NCBI GenBank assembly: GCA_963691705.1
Contig: OY829537.1
Coordinates: 51,560,304 to 51,624,303, forward strand
Direction of reading: 5' to 3'
Length of the DNA stretch: 64,000 nucleotides
From: Viola odorata
Taxonomy: Eukaryota > Streptophyta > Magnoliopsida > Malpighiales > Violaceae
Shown here one piece after another: positions 23,262 to 33,307 of the stretch. The notes below the pieces were generated by a model. That model searched no databases, was not told where the DNA came from, and saw only the letters and a list, made by a program, of their open reading frames with translations. The position numbers were made by a program, and so were the translations under genes. Position 1 is the stretch's first letter; each line of letters opens with the position of its first letter.

Positions 23262-25013
23262 TTAGTTAGTTCTAGGAACCCAAACATGTTTGGGTCCTTC
23301 CTCATTTGCACGTGTACCCTTTGGTACCCAAATTTGTTTCCATCCAACAAACCCTCTACGAATGTAGCAAAAATAGGATAAGTGACCAAATTTTCTGCAA
23401 TAGCTACATTTATAAATAGGTTTAGCATGTGAAGGTTTGTTTTGAACTCTAGATGAACTAGCATGATTGTTAGAAGAATTTGCTTTGACAAAAACAGTTT
23501 TACCATTATTCATGCTTGTGGAAGAATTAAAACCAATGCCATGCATATTACCAAATTTCTTTTGATCATTCATGCATTTATGATGGCTATGACTACTTTG
23601 CATATATTTGGCTAATGTGTTCTCAAGAGTTTTAATCTTTTCTTCCAAAATTAAAATTTCTTTAGAAGAGTTTTTACACAATTCACATTTACCATTTTCC
23701 TCTTTAAGCTTGCCACAAGCAATATCAAGCAATTTATTCTTATTTGTCAAGTCATTGTTTAGTTCTTCTAGATTACTAATCTCATTTTTAATGACTTCTA
23801 GTTCCTTAACAAGATTAACCTTTTTCTTAGAGATACTTTTAAAATGTTCAGCTAGTTCATTAAAAGCATCAAGCAAATCATCATAATTACGTTCATCAAT
23901 AGAAGAGTTGCAAGAGCTTACCTCATCATCACTTTGAGCCATAAGGCACAAGTTTGCTACTTCATCTTCGGATGAGGATTCCGATGAATGACTACTTGAT
24001 GTTCCATCCTCATCACTCCAAGTGGAGGTTGCTTTAAAAGCTCTCCTATGATGTTTCTTTCCATCCTTCTTATTCTTTGAGCTGTGTTTCTCATGCCTCT
24101 TCTTCTTTTCAAGTCTAGGACATTCACTTCTAATATGTCCTGGTTTGTCACACTCAAAGCACACAACATCAGCATTAGAATTGAATTTAGAATGGTTAGA
24201 AGACTCACCTTGATATTTATTCTTCTTGTAATTATTTTTCCATTGTTTTTGGAATCTTCTTGTGAGGAGGGCAAGAGTCTCATCATCTTCTTCAATCAGC
24301 TTGCTTGCAAGGGCAATGGTCTTCTTTTCCTTTGTATTTACCTCCTCCAAATTATACAAGCCCAACTCATGCTCAAAAGCAGTGAGAGAACTTACAAGTT
24401 GAGTGTAAGAAGGCTTCACTTCCTTTTGCTTGATGGTGGTCTTGATTGCTACCCACTTGCTTGGAAGAATGCTTAGAAGTTTTCTCACCATCTCTGAATC
24501 GCTTTGAGTCAATCCGAGATTATCCATGGCACTACACAGATTTTGCAATCTTGTGCTGAGATCATAGATAGACTCTCCTTGCATCATCTTGAACAATTCA
24601 TATTCAGTTTTGAGTTGGTCCAAACGGAGATCACGAACTTGAACAGTACCCTCATGCGCCATCTCCAAAGTATCCCAAATTTGTTTTGCTATTTTGCATG
24701 AGCTGATGCGATTGAACTCACCGAAAGAGATGGAGACTTAAAGAGCATACATGGCTTTACCTTCCATGGTTTTCCTTATCTTCTGTGCATTACTCCAACG
24801 CTCAAAATCAAGAATCCTTGTGGTTCCATCTATACCGGAAGGTTCAGTTGGAGCCACAAAACCTTTCTCAACACAATCCCACATTTCACAGTTGAGAGAA
24901 GTGATGAACGTCTTCATCTTTATCTTCCAATGAAGGTAGTTGTTGCCATCAAGGTAAGGTGGTTGATTGAATGTACCTCTATCTTGAGTGCTGGAAATTC
25001 CTCCTCTATCCAT
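23262..25013 (-). pseudogene. Copia gag with two CCHC knuckles, one nonsense codon
   Basis: Starts at the ATG at 25013 (MDRGGISSTQDRG). The N-terminal part has YLHWKIKMKTFI. A TAA stop at about 24738 lies where family members read an aromatic residue (AMYAL-stop-VSISFGEFNR), and the same frame continues to 23262. Later come the UBN2-type Gag core (WDTLEMAHEGT, YELFKMMQGE), a first knuckle CFECDKPGHIRSEC (about 24113-24160), a coiled-coil-like Glu/Lys/Asn region and a second knuckle CSYCRKFGHLSYFC (about 23375-23420). Confidence 0.88.
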
Positions 25014-25059
25014 TTGAATCTTTCACTTGAGGTGGTTAAGCCTTTAACCAAGTGACCTT

Positions 25060-25071
25060 GCTCCGCTACCA
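25060..25071 (-). promoter_or_regulatory. Copia primer-binding site
   Basis: TGGTAGCGGAGC on the minus strand, two bases from the LTR. It is identical to the site in the CRM-like element A and resembles, but does not equal, the common initiator-Met primer site TGGTATCAGAGC. Confidence 0.6.
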
Positions 25072-25073
25072 AT

Positions 25074-26245
25074 TGATAAATCAATAATAGGCCTAGAGGG
25101 GGGGTGAATAGGCTCTTCAAAAATCTGCATACAAGAGAAGAGTAGAATAGCAAACACAAGATGTAAAGTGGTTCCAATTCACAACTGAATTGTACTCCAC
25201 TACCTAAGAGTCCTCCTCTTAGGATTCTCGAATGCAAACCACTTTGCTATTCACTTGAGCTTTTACCGGTTCAGCTCACAACCTTACAATTGGTTTTACC
25301 CGGCTCACCAACAACCTTACAAGTAGTTTTCCAAGGCTCAACTACAACCAAGGGTTTTCACAAGGCTCAACCACAAACCTAAGTTCTCTTTCAATGGGAT
25401 GAGAACACTACCCTTTACCCAAAAGTGTTAGGTACACTTTTCAAACCTTAACAATGATTTTGTATAAATATGCAACAAACAATTGGTGTACACAAATAGA
25501 TAAGTATATGATTGCAAATCAACACCAATAAATGAACAATGTTACCTCAAGAAGAAAGCCAAAGAAACCCAGAAATATATGCAAGAATATTTGAAATCCT
25601 TGAAAAGAAGCTTGCATAAAAGAGAATGTTGAATCTTTGGGTATGTAAATCTGATTTTGTGTTTGGAAGTTTGTAAGAGCTTTCTTATGGTTTCTTGTTA
25701 TGTTCAAACTCATATGGGATGAGTATTTATAGGTAGGAAGGTGTGGAAACTCGGACAAGAGGTTATGGGCTCAAAACTAGCCGTTGGAAGTGGAGAAAAT
25801 AGTTGTTGGCGCGTCTTCCTGGGCTCTAGCGGCATGCCGCCAGAAAGGAAAAGCCTGGGGCGGTATGCCGCTACATTCACTCCGGAAATAATTAAATTCG
25901 CCGAGTGTAGCGGTATGCCGCCAGACACCACTCCTTCCTGGCGGTATGCCGCCAGGCACTAATCATTCCATATCTCGAGTTCTAAAACTTATTTTCACAC
26001 AAAACCTTTTTCAAAACATTTCTTGAGGTATATTGAACATTAATCAAGTGTTAAATTGAATCATACTTACAATGATAAAGGTCCTAATGTACACTTGATC
26101 TTCTAGCTTGCGATATCTTGATTTGTTGCTTCTTATTTGATCAATCACAAACTACACACATTTTAACTTCAAATTTCATTAGAATTGTTAATTAGTTTGT
26201 GTATCTAAGTCATCAAAACAAGAGTGAGTTGCCCTTGGGCTAACA
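25074..26245 (-). repeat. 5' LTR of copia element
   Basis: 1172 bp. The palindrome array is better preserved here, with four GCGGYATGCCGC units between 25828 and 25956. The outer five bases GACTC differ from GTCTC on the other side by one base. Confidence 0.95.
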
Positions 26246-26250
26246 GACTC

Positions 26251-26633
26251 TCCCTTCGCTGACCATCCCTAGAGTTTATCCATCCCTCTCCCCCATCGGG
26301 CTCATCATTCCGATCAGCACGTGGAGGTAGTGGCACGCGCCTAGCAAGTCGCCTTGGAGGAACTTGGGCAAGTTCACGTTGAGGATTCACAGGGACGTCC
26401 GGTGGAACTTGGGGTTGTCTATGTGCATGGTCATCCTCATCGGACATGTCTGAGATATGACCGTCGCTTGGCTCACCCGCTGCCCTAGGAATAGGGTTTA
26501 TGGTGGTCAAAGCTTCCATACGAGCCATCCTAACATCGGCAGTCAGTTGCCTTTCATTCATCGTCCTGAGTTGTTCCGTGATGGTCGCTAACATGATTTG
26601 CACATCTAGTTGTTGTACCCCTTCTTGAGCCAT
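26251..26633 (-). pseudogene. Element B gag N-terminal part
   Basis: Starts at the ATG at 26631-26633 (MAQEGVQQLDVQIM). It continues through an N-terminal segment rich in Arg and acidic residues (RRLARRVPLPPR, EPDGGEGWI) that matches element D residues in order. It is cut by the copia insertion at RDGQRRE. A slightly longer frame upstream starts at 26696, but the MAQEG start aligns with the other elements. Confidence 0.85.
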
Positions 26634-26831
26634 CTGATCTTTTTCCTGAAATTCACAACACGAATTGAAAGCGTAAAATTGCACTAATCCTAGCACTCCC
26701 TCACGTGTTTACTCTCGTGTTTAAACACTATAATAATCTCACCAATAAACACTCAATTGCCTGCAATTGTTCAAGTGTTAATGAGACTCAAGAGATCAAG
26801 AAAGGCTGCCAAGAAAACTCTCAAAGACAAC
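26634..26831 (-). promoter_or_regulatory. Truncated 5' leader of element B with the conserved block
   Basis: Contains CACGTG (26703-26708) and GTGTTTAAACAC (26718-26729), an acceptor-like TTTCAGG close to the gag start, and CTCATTAACAC...ATTGCAGG on the minus strand. It is interrupted by the Ogre LTR after GACAAC, so the donor and primer site are not in view. Confidence 0.6.
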
Positions 26832-27518
26832 TGTTGATACCCGACTTTTGACGCCATTTTTAATTAATTTTAGCGCTCCTGTTATTTAGTTAATTTACAG
26901 TCATTTTCAGTTGATTTACTGTCGCTAGCATTTTTAGGTATTTCGTTGCATTTTAGCATCATCGTTAGCATCGTCAGCTTTCGAGATCACAGTTTTAATT
27001 TTTCGGCATGTATTTTCATTATTATTATCATTATTATTTTTATCCTTAAAGATCACATTTTTAACTATCCGGCAGTTGTTTGCTAGTTTTTTCTTCGTTT
27101 TAGGTCATCACATGAATTTTAGGATTTTTAGTTTTTTAGCGCATTTTTTTTGTATTTTTATTATTTTATTATTATTTTCGTTCGAGCTTTTATTGGACCC
27201 GAGTAAGTTTGCTCGGACAATAGCTTGACTTTGAAATGTTTTCCATCAACTAGTTGCTAGCTTTTTTTCTGCTCGCAACGGTCTACAGCGTTTCGTGTAA
27301 TTTTCGACGTAACGTTTTTATTTTTCCGTTCGCGCATTTCACGCTTTTGAACGAGAAAATAAACGCGCTAAATGAAAAATACTCGTCATTCGCTATAGAT
27401 GGTTAGACTCGTCGTATTTTTCTCTACGCGCAGGTACCATCGGTTCAAAAAGTCTGAACGATTGCTCGCGGGACTCGGCTCGAGGCCATTTAAATAAGAC
27501 TAAAAGGGCCTTTGATCT

Positions 27519-27566
27519 CAACCGTTGATCTGGTCAACCATGAAAAGTCAACCAGATCAACGGTTG
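27519..27566. promoter_or_regulatory. Perfect inverted repeat in U3 of Ogre LTR
   Basis: CAACCGTTGATCTGGT (27519-27534) and ACCAGATCAACGGTTG (27551-27566) form a 16-bp perfect stem with a 16-base spacer, flanked on both sides by ATTTAAA. The same hairpin is conserved at 61202-61217/61234-61249 in the 3' LTR. It lies about 230 bp upstream of the TATA box. Function unknown. Confidence 0.6.
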
Positions 27567-29064
27567 ACCATTTAAAGGAGTTCATGTGCATGGTGCACAT
27601 GAATAGTGTAGACGCGAAGCAACAGAGGAGCGAGCCACCGAGCTGCTCGCTCCCGTCCCCTCGACCGTTTCCTGTCCCGTCGTTCATCATCACCCTCGAC
27701 CTAGACCGGCCACCTCGACGCCGTAGACCCGCCACTGTGATAAGAACAACCACCACGCGCAGCCCCGCGTCTCCCTCCTCACGCGATCTTCGGCTATAAA
27801 TACCGAGCACTCTCCAACGTATTTCGGGCACCAAAATTGCAAGAAAACTTGCTCTCTCTCCCTCCTTGATCAGCTTGCTCATTTAGAGCGACAATCGCCC
27901 AGTTTAAAGCTTGAGAGAGTAAGCTTTCTCTCTCTAAGCATTTTCGGTTTTAAGCATGTTTTTTCTTTAAATTCGTTTAGCTTGTTCTTGAGCAAATAAA
28001 TTACTTTCTTTTATGCCATTAATTCACATACATAATGTAGATTAAATACACGTTTTCAATTTTAAAAATCGTTAGCTAGATTGTGCGAATTAATTAGTTT
28101 TTGATAATTAACGGTTTTGTCATTTTTTTGAAATTAAACTCAGTGTGTTTTGAAATAAAATTCGAGCTTCATACGGTCGAGACGCCGTCGAGGAGGCGAG
28201 CGTCTCGGTATGAAGATCGCGAGAAATGGACAAGGCTAGCCGGACCTTGGCCGCCGGCAGTAGCGCCGGCGACCAAGGAAGAAGACGAACAGTGCCATGT
28301 TTCGGCACTGTTCACGTGTGCATGGGTGATGGGCTCGGCCCATCACCGTTTAAATAATTTCCTTGGGCTAGGAACTATTCCTGGCCCATTTCAGTTTCTT
28401 TTCATTTTTCAACTGGGCCCAGCCATTTTTAATTCTTTCCGAAACCTCGGATCACGCTTTTTTGTAAAAATAATTCGTATGCTTCGTATGATTATTTTTC
28501 GTACTATCAACTATTTAATTTTCTGTACTTATCAACTGTTTAAATTATTCGCACTTTAAATTTTCGCAATTTACTTTCAGCAATTTAAATTCAATTATTC
28601 ATTTTACCGCCTACATGGTCGGTCGCATTTTAATTTTTGCAAATATCAATTGCTTTAATTTTTCGCAAGTTGCTGGAAATTCTTCCGCAATATCAATTGT
28701 TTTATTTTCTGCAAATATCATTTGTTTTATTTTCTGCAAATATCAATTGCTTTATTTTCTGCAATATCAACTGTTTTACTTTCTGCAAATATCACCTGCT
28801 TTAATTTTCCGCAAACTGCTGGAAATCTTTCAGCAAATATCCAACTGTTTATTTTCTACAAATATCAATTGTTTTAATTCTTGCAAATACCAACTGCTTT
28901 AATTTTTCACAAACTGCTGGAAATTCTTCCGCAACATCAACTGTTTTAATTTCCACACTTATCATACAGCTGGGAATCCTTCCGCAAATATCAACTGTTT
29001 ACTTTCTGCAAATTATCAAACTGTTTTAAATCCCTTGTGAATCGTCAACTACAATCAATTTTTA

Positions 29065-29605
29065 TGCACTTGTCAAAACTGCATTTAAGTTTCGTATGCG
29101 TTAAATCCATCATTTTTCGCATGCAATCAACTTAGCATTTAAATTTCGTATGCGTTAAATCCATCATTTTTCGCATGCAATCAACTCAGCATTTAATTCT
29201 TGTATGCGTTAAATCCATCATTTTTCGCATGCAATCAACTCTGCATTTAAATTTTCGTATGCGTCAAATCAATCATTTTTTGCATGCAATCAACTCAGCA
29301 TTTAATTTTCGTATGCGTCAAATCAATCATTTTTTGCATGCAATCAACTCTGCATTTAAGTTTCGTATGCATTAAATCCATCATTTTTCGTATGCAATCA
29401 ACTCAGCATTTAAATTTCATATGCGTTAAATCCATCATTTCTCGCATGCAATCAACTCAGCATTTAATTCTTGTATGCGTTAAATCCATCATTTTTCGCA
29501 TGCAATCAACTCTGCATTTAAATTTTCGTATGCGTCAAATCAATCATTTTTTGCATGCAATCAACTCAGCATTTAATTTTCGTATGCGTCAAATCAATCA
29601 TTTAT
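29065..29605 (+). repeat. 54-bp tandem repeat array in Ogre 5' LTR
   Basis: Nine copies anchored by GCATGCAATCAACT, spaced about 54 bp. Each carries TCGTATGCGT(T/C)AAATC. Variants alternate, and the block 29188-29335 recurs at about 29458-29605, giving a higher-order repeat of about 270 bp. Confidence 0.85.
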
Positions 29606-29615
29606 TTGCTTTATC

Positions 29616-30032
29616 AATTGTCATATGCATTTCATAGCGCCCTACACCCAGGGGACAATTACCAAAATAGGAGGGTAGTAGTGACGCCCTAGGACACGTG
29701 TCCTGGGTAGTGTTCACCAACCCCAAATCGGATGAACCCTTAAAGCCAGTCGAAAGGTTACTCGATTTCGCAAGGAATCGGGACACTGGACGACACTTTA
29801 GGGACCTTTTCATGGAATCATCCGGGAACCGTTCAAGCCAGTTAGAGGTGTCGGAATAAGAGCCCCAGCACGTGCATCATGATTATAACTATTTGTCGTG
29901 GCTCCATTTGTCTTGTTGGCATATTGACGTGATTTTTCTGTTATACGAACTGCAGATTTCTCACACGCACAATTTTACTTAGCCCTTAAAATTCTATTTT
30001 TATCCCACAGGACCCATTTTTGCTCATTTGCT
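29616..30032 (+). other. Ogre 5' leader upstream of ORF1
   Basis: No coding content. It ends with TTTTTATCCCACAG at about 30000-30010, an acceptor-like site 22 bases before the ORF1 ATG. No primer-binding site was recognised, so the LTR-leader boundary appears deleted. Confidence 0.45.
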
Positions 30033-31730
30033 ATGGCAGCGCCTACACTACTTTCATTTGATATTTTCGGGGGACGAAGCTTCGACGATCAAGCTGCCCG
30101 AGGAGATCTGTTAGAACAGGGATTCGCCCCTGACATCACCACTAAAATCAAAGTGGAGGTTGTAGACTTTGATTTAACTAGGATCCGGATGCTAAGAAAT
30201 GAGCTTACTGAAGACGAGGAGACACAGTTTGAGGGTAGTTATGGAAAGCTACTGACCCTAGTTGACGTCAAGACTGATTGGGGTTGCATCCGGGCGGCCC
30301 TGAGGTTCTGGGATCCCTATTATCGTTGCTTCTCTTTCGACAAAGGAGTAGACTTGACTCCCACGCTCGAGGAGTACTCAGCTCTGATGTGTTTCACATC
30401 TCCCATATCAACCATCTACCAGAACGTCCGACTGGACTCTGCGAGTGTAAAAATAAGACTCGACAAGCTATTAGGAATCACTACTCGTGTCAAGGAGGGT
30501 GACTACTTCTGGTGTTGGTCGGATATCGAGGCACGATTTCAGATATCCAATGGAGCAAGGCGCTTAAGGATTCTGGCCTTCGCCATTGTAGGATTCGTCC
30601 TTTTTCCGAGGATGAGAAACGCCATCAACTTTTTAGCAGCCAACATCTTTTACGAGATGGAGGTAAATGCCATCAATCCTACAACAGCCATCTTGGCCGA
30701 AACCTTTCGCTCCTTGGACTCTTGCCGAAGAAAAGGGAAAGGGAGGCTCACCTGCTGCACCCAGTTACTGACAGTATGGTTGATCAGCCACTTCAAACAA
30801 ACTCCTGATCAGTCCATCTTCTTCCAAAGCTACATCAGGTCGTGCCCTCTGCTCAGAGTCATCAATGCAATGACCACGGATAAATGGGAGATGGAAAATA
30901 AGGACGTCTGGATTGACCAATTCATCAACCTCTCAGAAGAGGACTTCAGTTGGCATGCCAAGTGGCTGCGGACCTCGGATCCCATCGTCTACTGCGGACC
31001 CCTACCTTGGGTTCCTCTAATTGGACCATGGGGATGTACTCACTACTGCTCTGCCCTTGTACTCAGGCAGTTTTGCATCACCCAAATCATTCCAGTGACT
31101 TTCGGCATGATGAAATCAGATCTGCCACACACTAGAGAAAATCAGAACATCCAGGTGTATGCCCAAGACTGGGCCCACCCCTTTTGTCTCAAAGGACGCA
31201 TTGCTCCTACAGCGACGATACCACAATATCCACAGTGGAGGTTGAAAAGAGTCAACGACAATGTCCTACCTTGCCCAGAAAATCAGAAACCGATGGAAGA
31301 GGAAGGGGAATCGCAAGTAAGTGGAGGAATGGATGCTATGGCTTACGCCCAAGTAGTAGAGCAAATGCGAGCAGTGCAGGAAGAGCGAGATCTGATGACA
31401 GAGGAAAGAGATACCGCCGAAGCACGTCAATGCTACGCAGAAGTCCAGATGAATGAGCTGGACAGGCATAACAAGGATTTTATCCGCGTACAAGCAGTAA
31501 AACAGAAGGTGGCCCTCAGGGCCTTTAAAGAACACTTGAGCAGCGAAACCCGCAAGAGAGAAGCATCAAGTGCCATAATCAAAGACAGGGATTTGACGAT
31601 AAGGGTCTTGACTACTCGTGCATATTTGGGGGATAGGAAAAGCCAGGCATTGCAAAGTCAAATTACCGCGTTAGAGGCTGAGATAGAGATGCAGAAAGGG
31701 GAGTTAGCTTCGATGGAGTACCTTTGCTAG
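30033..31730 (+). CDS. Ogre/TAT ORF1 protein (DUF7745-like), intact
   Basis: 565 codons, no stop, ATG start 22 nt after an acceptor-like CAG. Residues ~60-400 resemble the plant-mobile-domain-like DUF7745 proteins encoded upstream of gag in TAT/Ogre elements (WGCIRAALRFWDP, FDLTPTLEEY-like DLTPTLEEYSALM, LPWVPLIGPWG, CITQIIPV). Residues ~430-560 are a charged coiled coil (EQMRAVQEERDLMTEERD onward). The role in the element's life cycle is unknown; nuclear or particle functions have only been guessed. It is the only undamaged ORF of this element, while gag-protease carries several stops. It is separated from gag by about 550 nt plus inserted element D. Confidence 0.8.
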   Translation: MAAPTLLSFDIFGGRSFDDQAARGDLLEQGFAPDITTKIKVEVVDFDLTRIRMLRNELTEDEETQFEGSYGKLLTLVDVKTDWGCIRAALRFWDPYYRCFSFDKGVDLTPTLEEYSALMCFTSPISTIYQNVRLDSASVKIRLDKLLGITTRVKEGDYFWCWSDIEARFQISNGARRLRILAFAIVGFVLFPRMRNAINFLAANIFYEMEVNAINPTTAILAETFRSLDSCRRKGKGRLTCCTQLLTVWLISHFKQTPDQSIFFQSYIRSCPLLRVINAMTTDKWEMENKDVWIDQFINLSEEDFSWHAKWLRTSDPIVYCGPLPWVPLIGPWGCTHYCSALVLRQFCITQIIPVTFGMMKSDLPHTRENQNIQVYAQDWAHPFCLKGRIAPTATIPQYPQWRLKRVNDNVLPCPENQKPMEEEGESQVSGGMDAMAYAQVVEQMRAVQEERDLMTEERDTAEARQCYAEVQMNELDRHNKDFIRVQAVKQKVALRAFKEHLSSETRKREASSAIIKDRDLTIRVLTTRAYLGDRKSQALQSQITALEAEIEMQKGELASMEYLC

Positions 31731-32287
31731 GAGAACTCTGACGCCCAGGATTGACACCTTTAGGGAAAGGCTCGGATATCGGCAAACCTTTTCTTTTAAT
31801 CTAGGACCCCTGATTTCATCTATCTTAGCCATTTTTGATGAATTTAGGTAGTTGGCAAGTTTACCATACTTTTGTAAACGCTTTTAATAAAGTCATACTC
31901 TTTCGGATATTTATTAAATCGCCTTATCTTTTCCATATCAATTATCCATCCAAATACAACTCAAAAGACCATCGCAAAAAGAAAGAGAAAATCCCTCCGG
32001 GATAAACACAATCGTTTCACAAAAAAACTGAAAAATCAGACCAAACATTCGAGTAGTGCTCGCTCATGGCCCTATCCTCTTAGCTTATCACAAGAAACTC
32101 CAAGTTCATAGATCGTCGTCCCTCCCCTCGGTTGGGTTCACCAGGCGTCAGGCCCTGCGTCATTTGCAAGCACAGTATGAAAGAGATCTTCCTAGCATGG
32201 CGACATTGGTTGCCCTTGTTGATTTGGGTTTCGCAGATAGCATCTCAGATTACATCACCTCATTGGAATGAGTAAAGGCTTCCTTCG
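31731..32287 (+). other. Spacer between Ogre ORF1 and gag, interrupted by element D
   Basis: About 320 nt of noncoding sequence followed by a 71-codon open stretch (32056-32271, ending DLGFADSISDYITSLE) of uncertain meaning. The last five bases, CTTCG (32283-32287), are the left target duplication of element D. Confidence 0.5.
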
Positions 32288-33307
32288 TGATGCAAATCCA
32301 CGCATCCAGGTGACTTTACCACCAGCTGCTCCAATGACTCGAGCCAGGGCTCAAAAGCTTCAAGACCGATTGTCATCTCTCATTCACAAAGAGCTAGAAT
32401 CTGAGATGACAAGTGAGAAAGCTACACTGAGAGAGAAGACAATAAGAGTGGTGAATCTTCTCACTTTGGGCTTGACCGATGATCCGTCTGATAGAAACGG
32501 CATGGAGGCGATTCACATAAACGGCATCGAGCCGATTCACACAAACGGCACTTGACCGTTTTCATCCAAACGGTATCTGTCCGATTCACACAATCGGCAA
32601 TTACCGTTTGGGTCAAAACGGCACTTACCCGTTTCACTTAGCCGTTGCCGTTTCCATCATCTGTCGCGCATGCCGATTGCTGTTCCCTTTCCGCGTCACA
32701 CCTATCTGCTCTTTTGTTGATAACGGCTCCTGCCCGTTTCGCCTGTCCTAGCGTTGACACGTGTTGACTAGTCTGTCTTTAGCAAGGCTGCGACCTTCCA
32801 TTTATTCTAGCTTAATTAATTAGACACTTTAATTAATTAGTTAAGTCTTTTACTTTATTTATTATTCCTATTATGGAATTAGGGTTTGCTTGTAACCATT
32901 ATATAAGGAGCCGCTTGGCCTCCTTAGAAACTTGGCTGTTATTTGATAAATTGAGATATTCTCTTCAATCTCCGCCCCTTGTTCAAGTTGGTTGAACCTT
33001 GTTCTTCTTGAGTCCGCAATACTTGAGTCGTATACAAGTAAATCTTGGAATTGTATCCTACTTGTTGTTTATCTTCTTGTTTGGACTTTGGTTGGCTGTT
33101 GCTTAGCGTTCAGCAGGTCTTAGTTGTGCAAGTTTATCATTCACAAGGACCCTCTCTTGTTCGGATTTTGGTTGGCTGTTACTTAGCGTTCAGCAGGTCT
33201 TAATTGTGCAAGTGAGTTCTATCTATTCTATCTATTCCGCAGGAAATCCATCTTTGAACAAAGATCAAAATTGGTGCTACGCATCCTAAGGAGCCAGGAT
33301 CGTATCA
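32288..33307 (+). repeat. 5' LTR of element D
   Basis: The first ~268 nt encode the LTR-borne polyprotein tail (MTRARAQKLQDRLSSLIHK). Then comes the AACGG/CCGTT palindrome array (32494-32760), a TATA box TATATAA (32900-32906) followed by GGAGCCGCTTGGCCTCC, a direct duplication of about 60 bp (33073-33135 and 33150-33212), and a U5 inverted repeat ATCTTTGAACAAAGAT (33250-33265). Confidence 0.93.
32494..32760. promoter_or_regulatory. AACGG/CCGTT palindrome array in U3 of element D
   Basis: Six AACGG and six CCGTT cores in about 270 bp, several paired as AAACGG-N(5-7)-CCGTTT, for example AAACGGCACTTGACCGTTTT. The same array is in the 3' LTR at 38903-39170. Confidence 0.55.

Larger units (their letters stand above)
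18458..26245 (-). mobile_element. Ty1/copia retrotransposon inserted in gag of element B
   Basis: 7788 bp with two 1172-bp LTRs (TGATAAATC to GGGCTAACA on plus), about 15 differences between them by eye. Flanks are GTCTC (18453-18457) and GACTC (26246-26250), a 5-bp target duplication with one mismatch. Domain order is gag, protease, integrase, RT, RNase H, which defines copia. If a rate of 1.3e-8 per site per year holds, insertion was about 0.5 million years ago. Confidence 0.95.
12982..26831 (-). mobile_element. CRM-like Ty3/gypsy element B (5' end displaced beyond window)
   Basis: Minus strand: 3' LTR at the left, pol, gag split by a copia element, then a 5' leader that ends abruptly at 26831 where the Ogre LTR begins. 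B is therefore older than both. Its 5' LTR should reappear right of the Ogre element, outside this window. Outside the copia insertion, the gag C-terminal part and pol are one frame interrupted by only three nonsense codons. Confidence 0.85.
26832..29615 (+). repeat. 5' LTR of Ogre element (3' part lost or rearranged)
   Basis: Collinear with 60517-~63250, with TATAAATA at 27795-27802. The internal Cys-poor, A/T-rich segment (28600-29030) is built of variants of 'gcaaatatcaattgcttt'. Similarity to the 3' LTR stops near 29615, within the 54-bp repeat array, whereas the 3' LTR continues for at least 700 bp more. No primer-binding site was found after it. Confidence 0.85.

Noticed and set aside
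27490..27882. 130-codon minus ORF in the Ogre LTR (also 61173-61565)
   Set aside because: Opposite the U3/R region with hairpin and TATA box. Present in both LTRs only because LTRs are copies; no domain.
29065..29605. Regularly spaced repeats resembling a CRISPR array
   Set aside because: Units are contiguous tandem copies without unique spacers and lie in a plant LTR.
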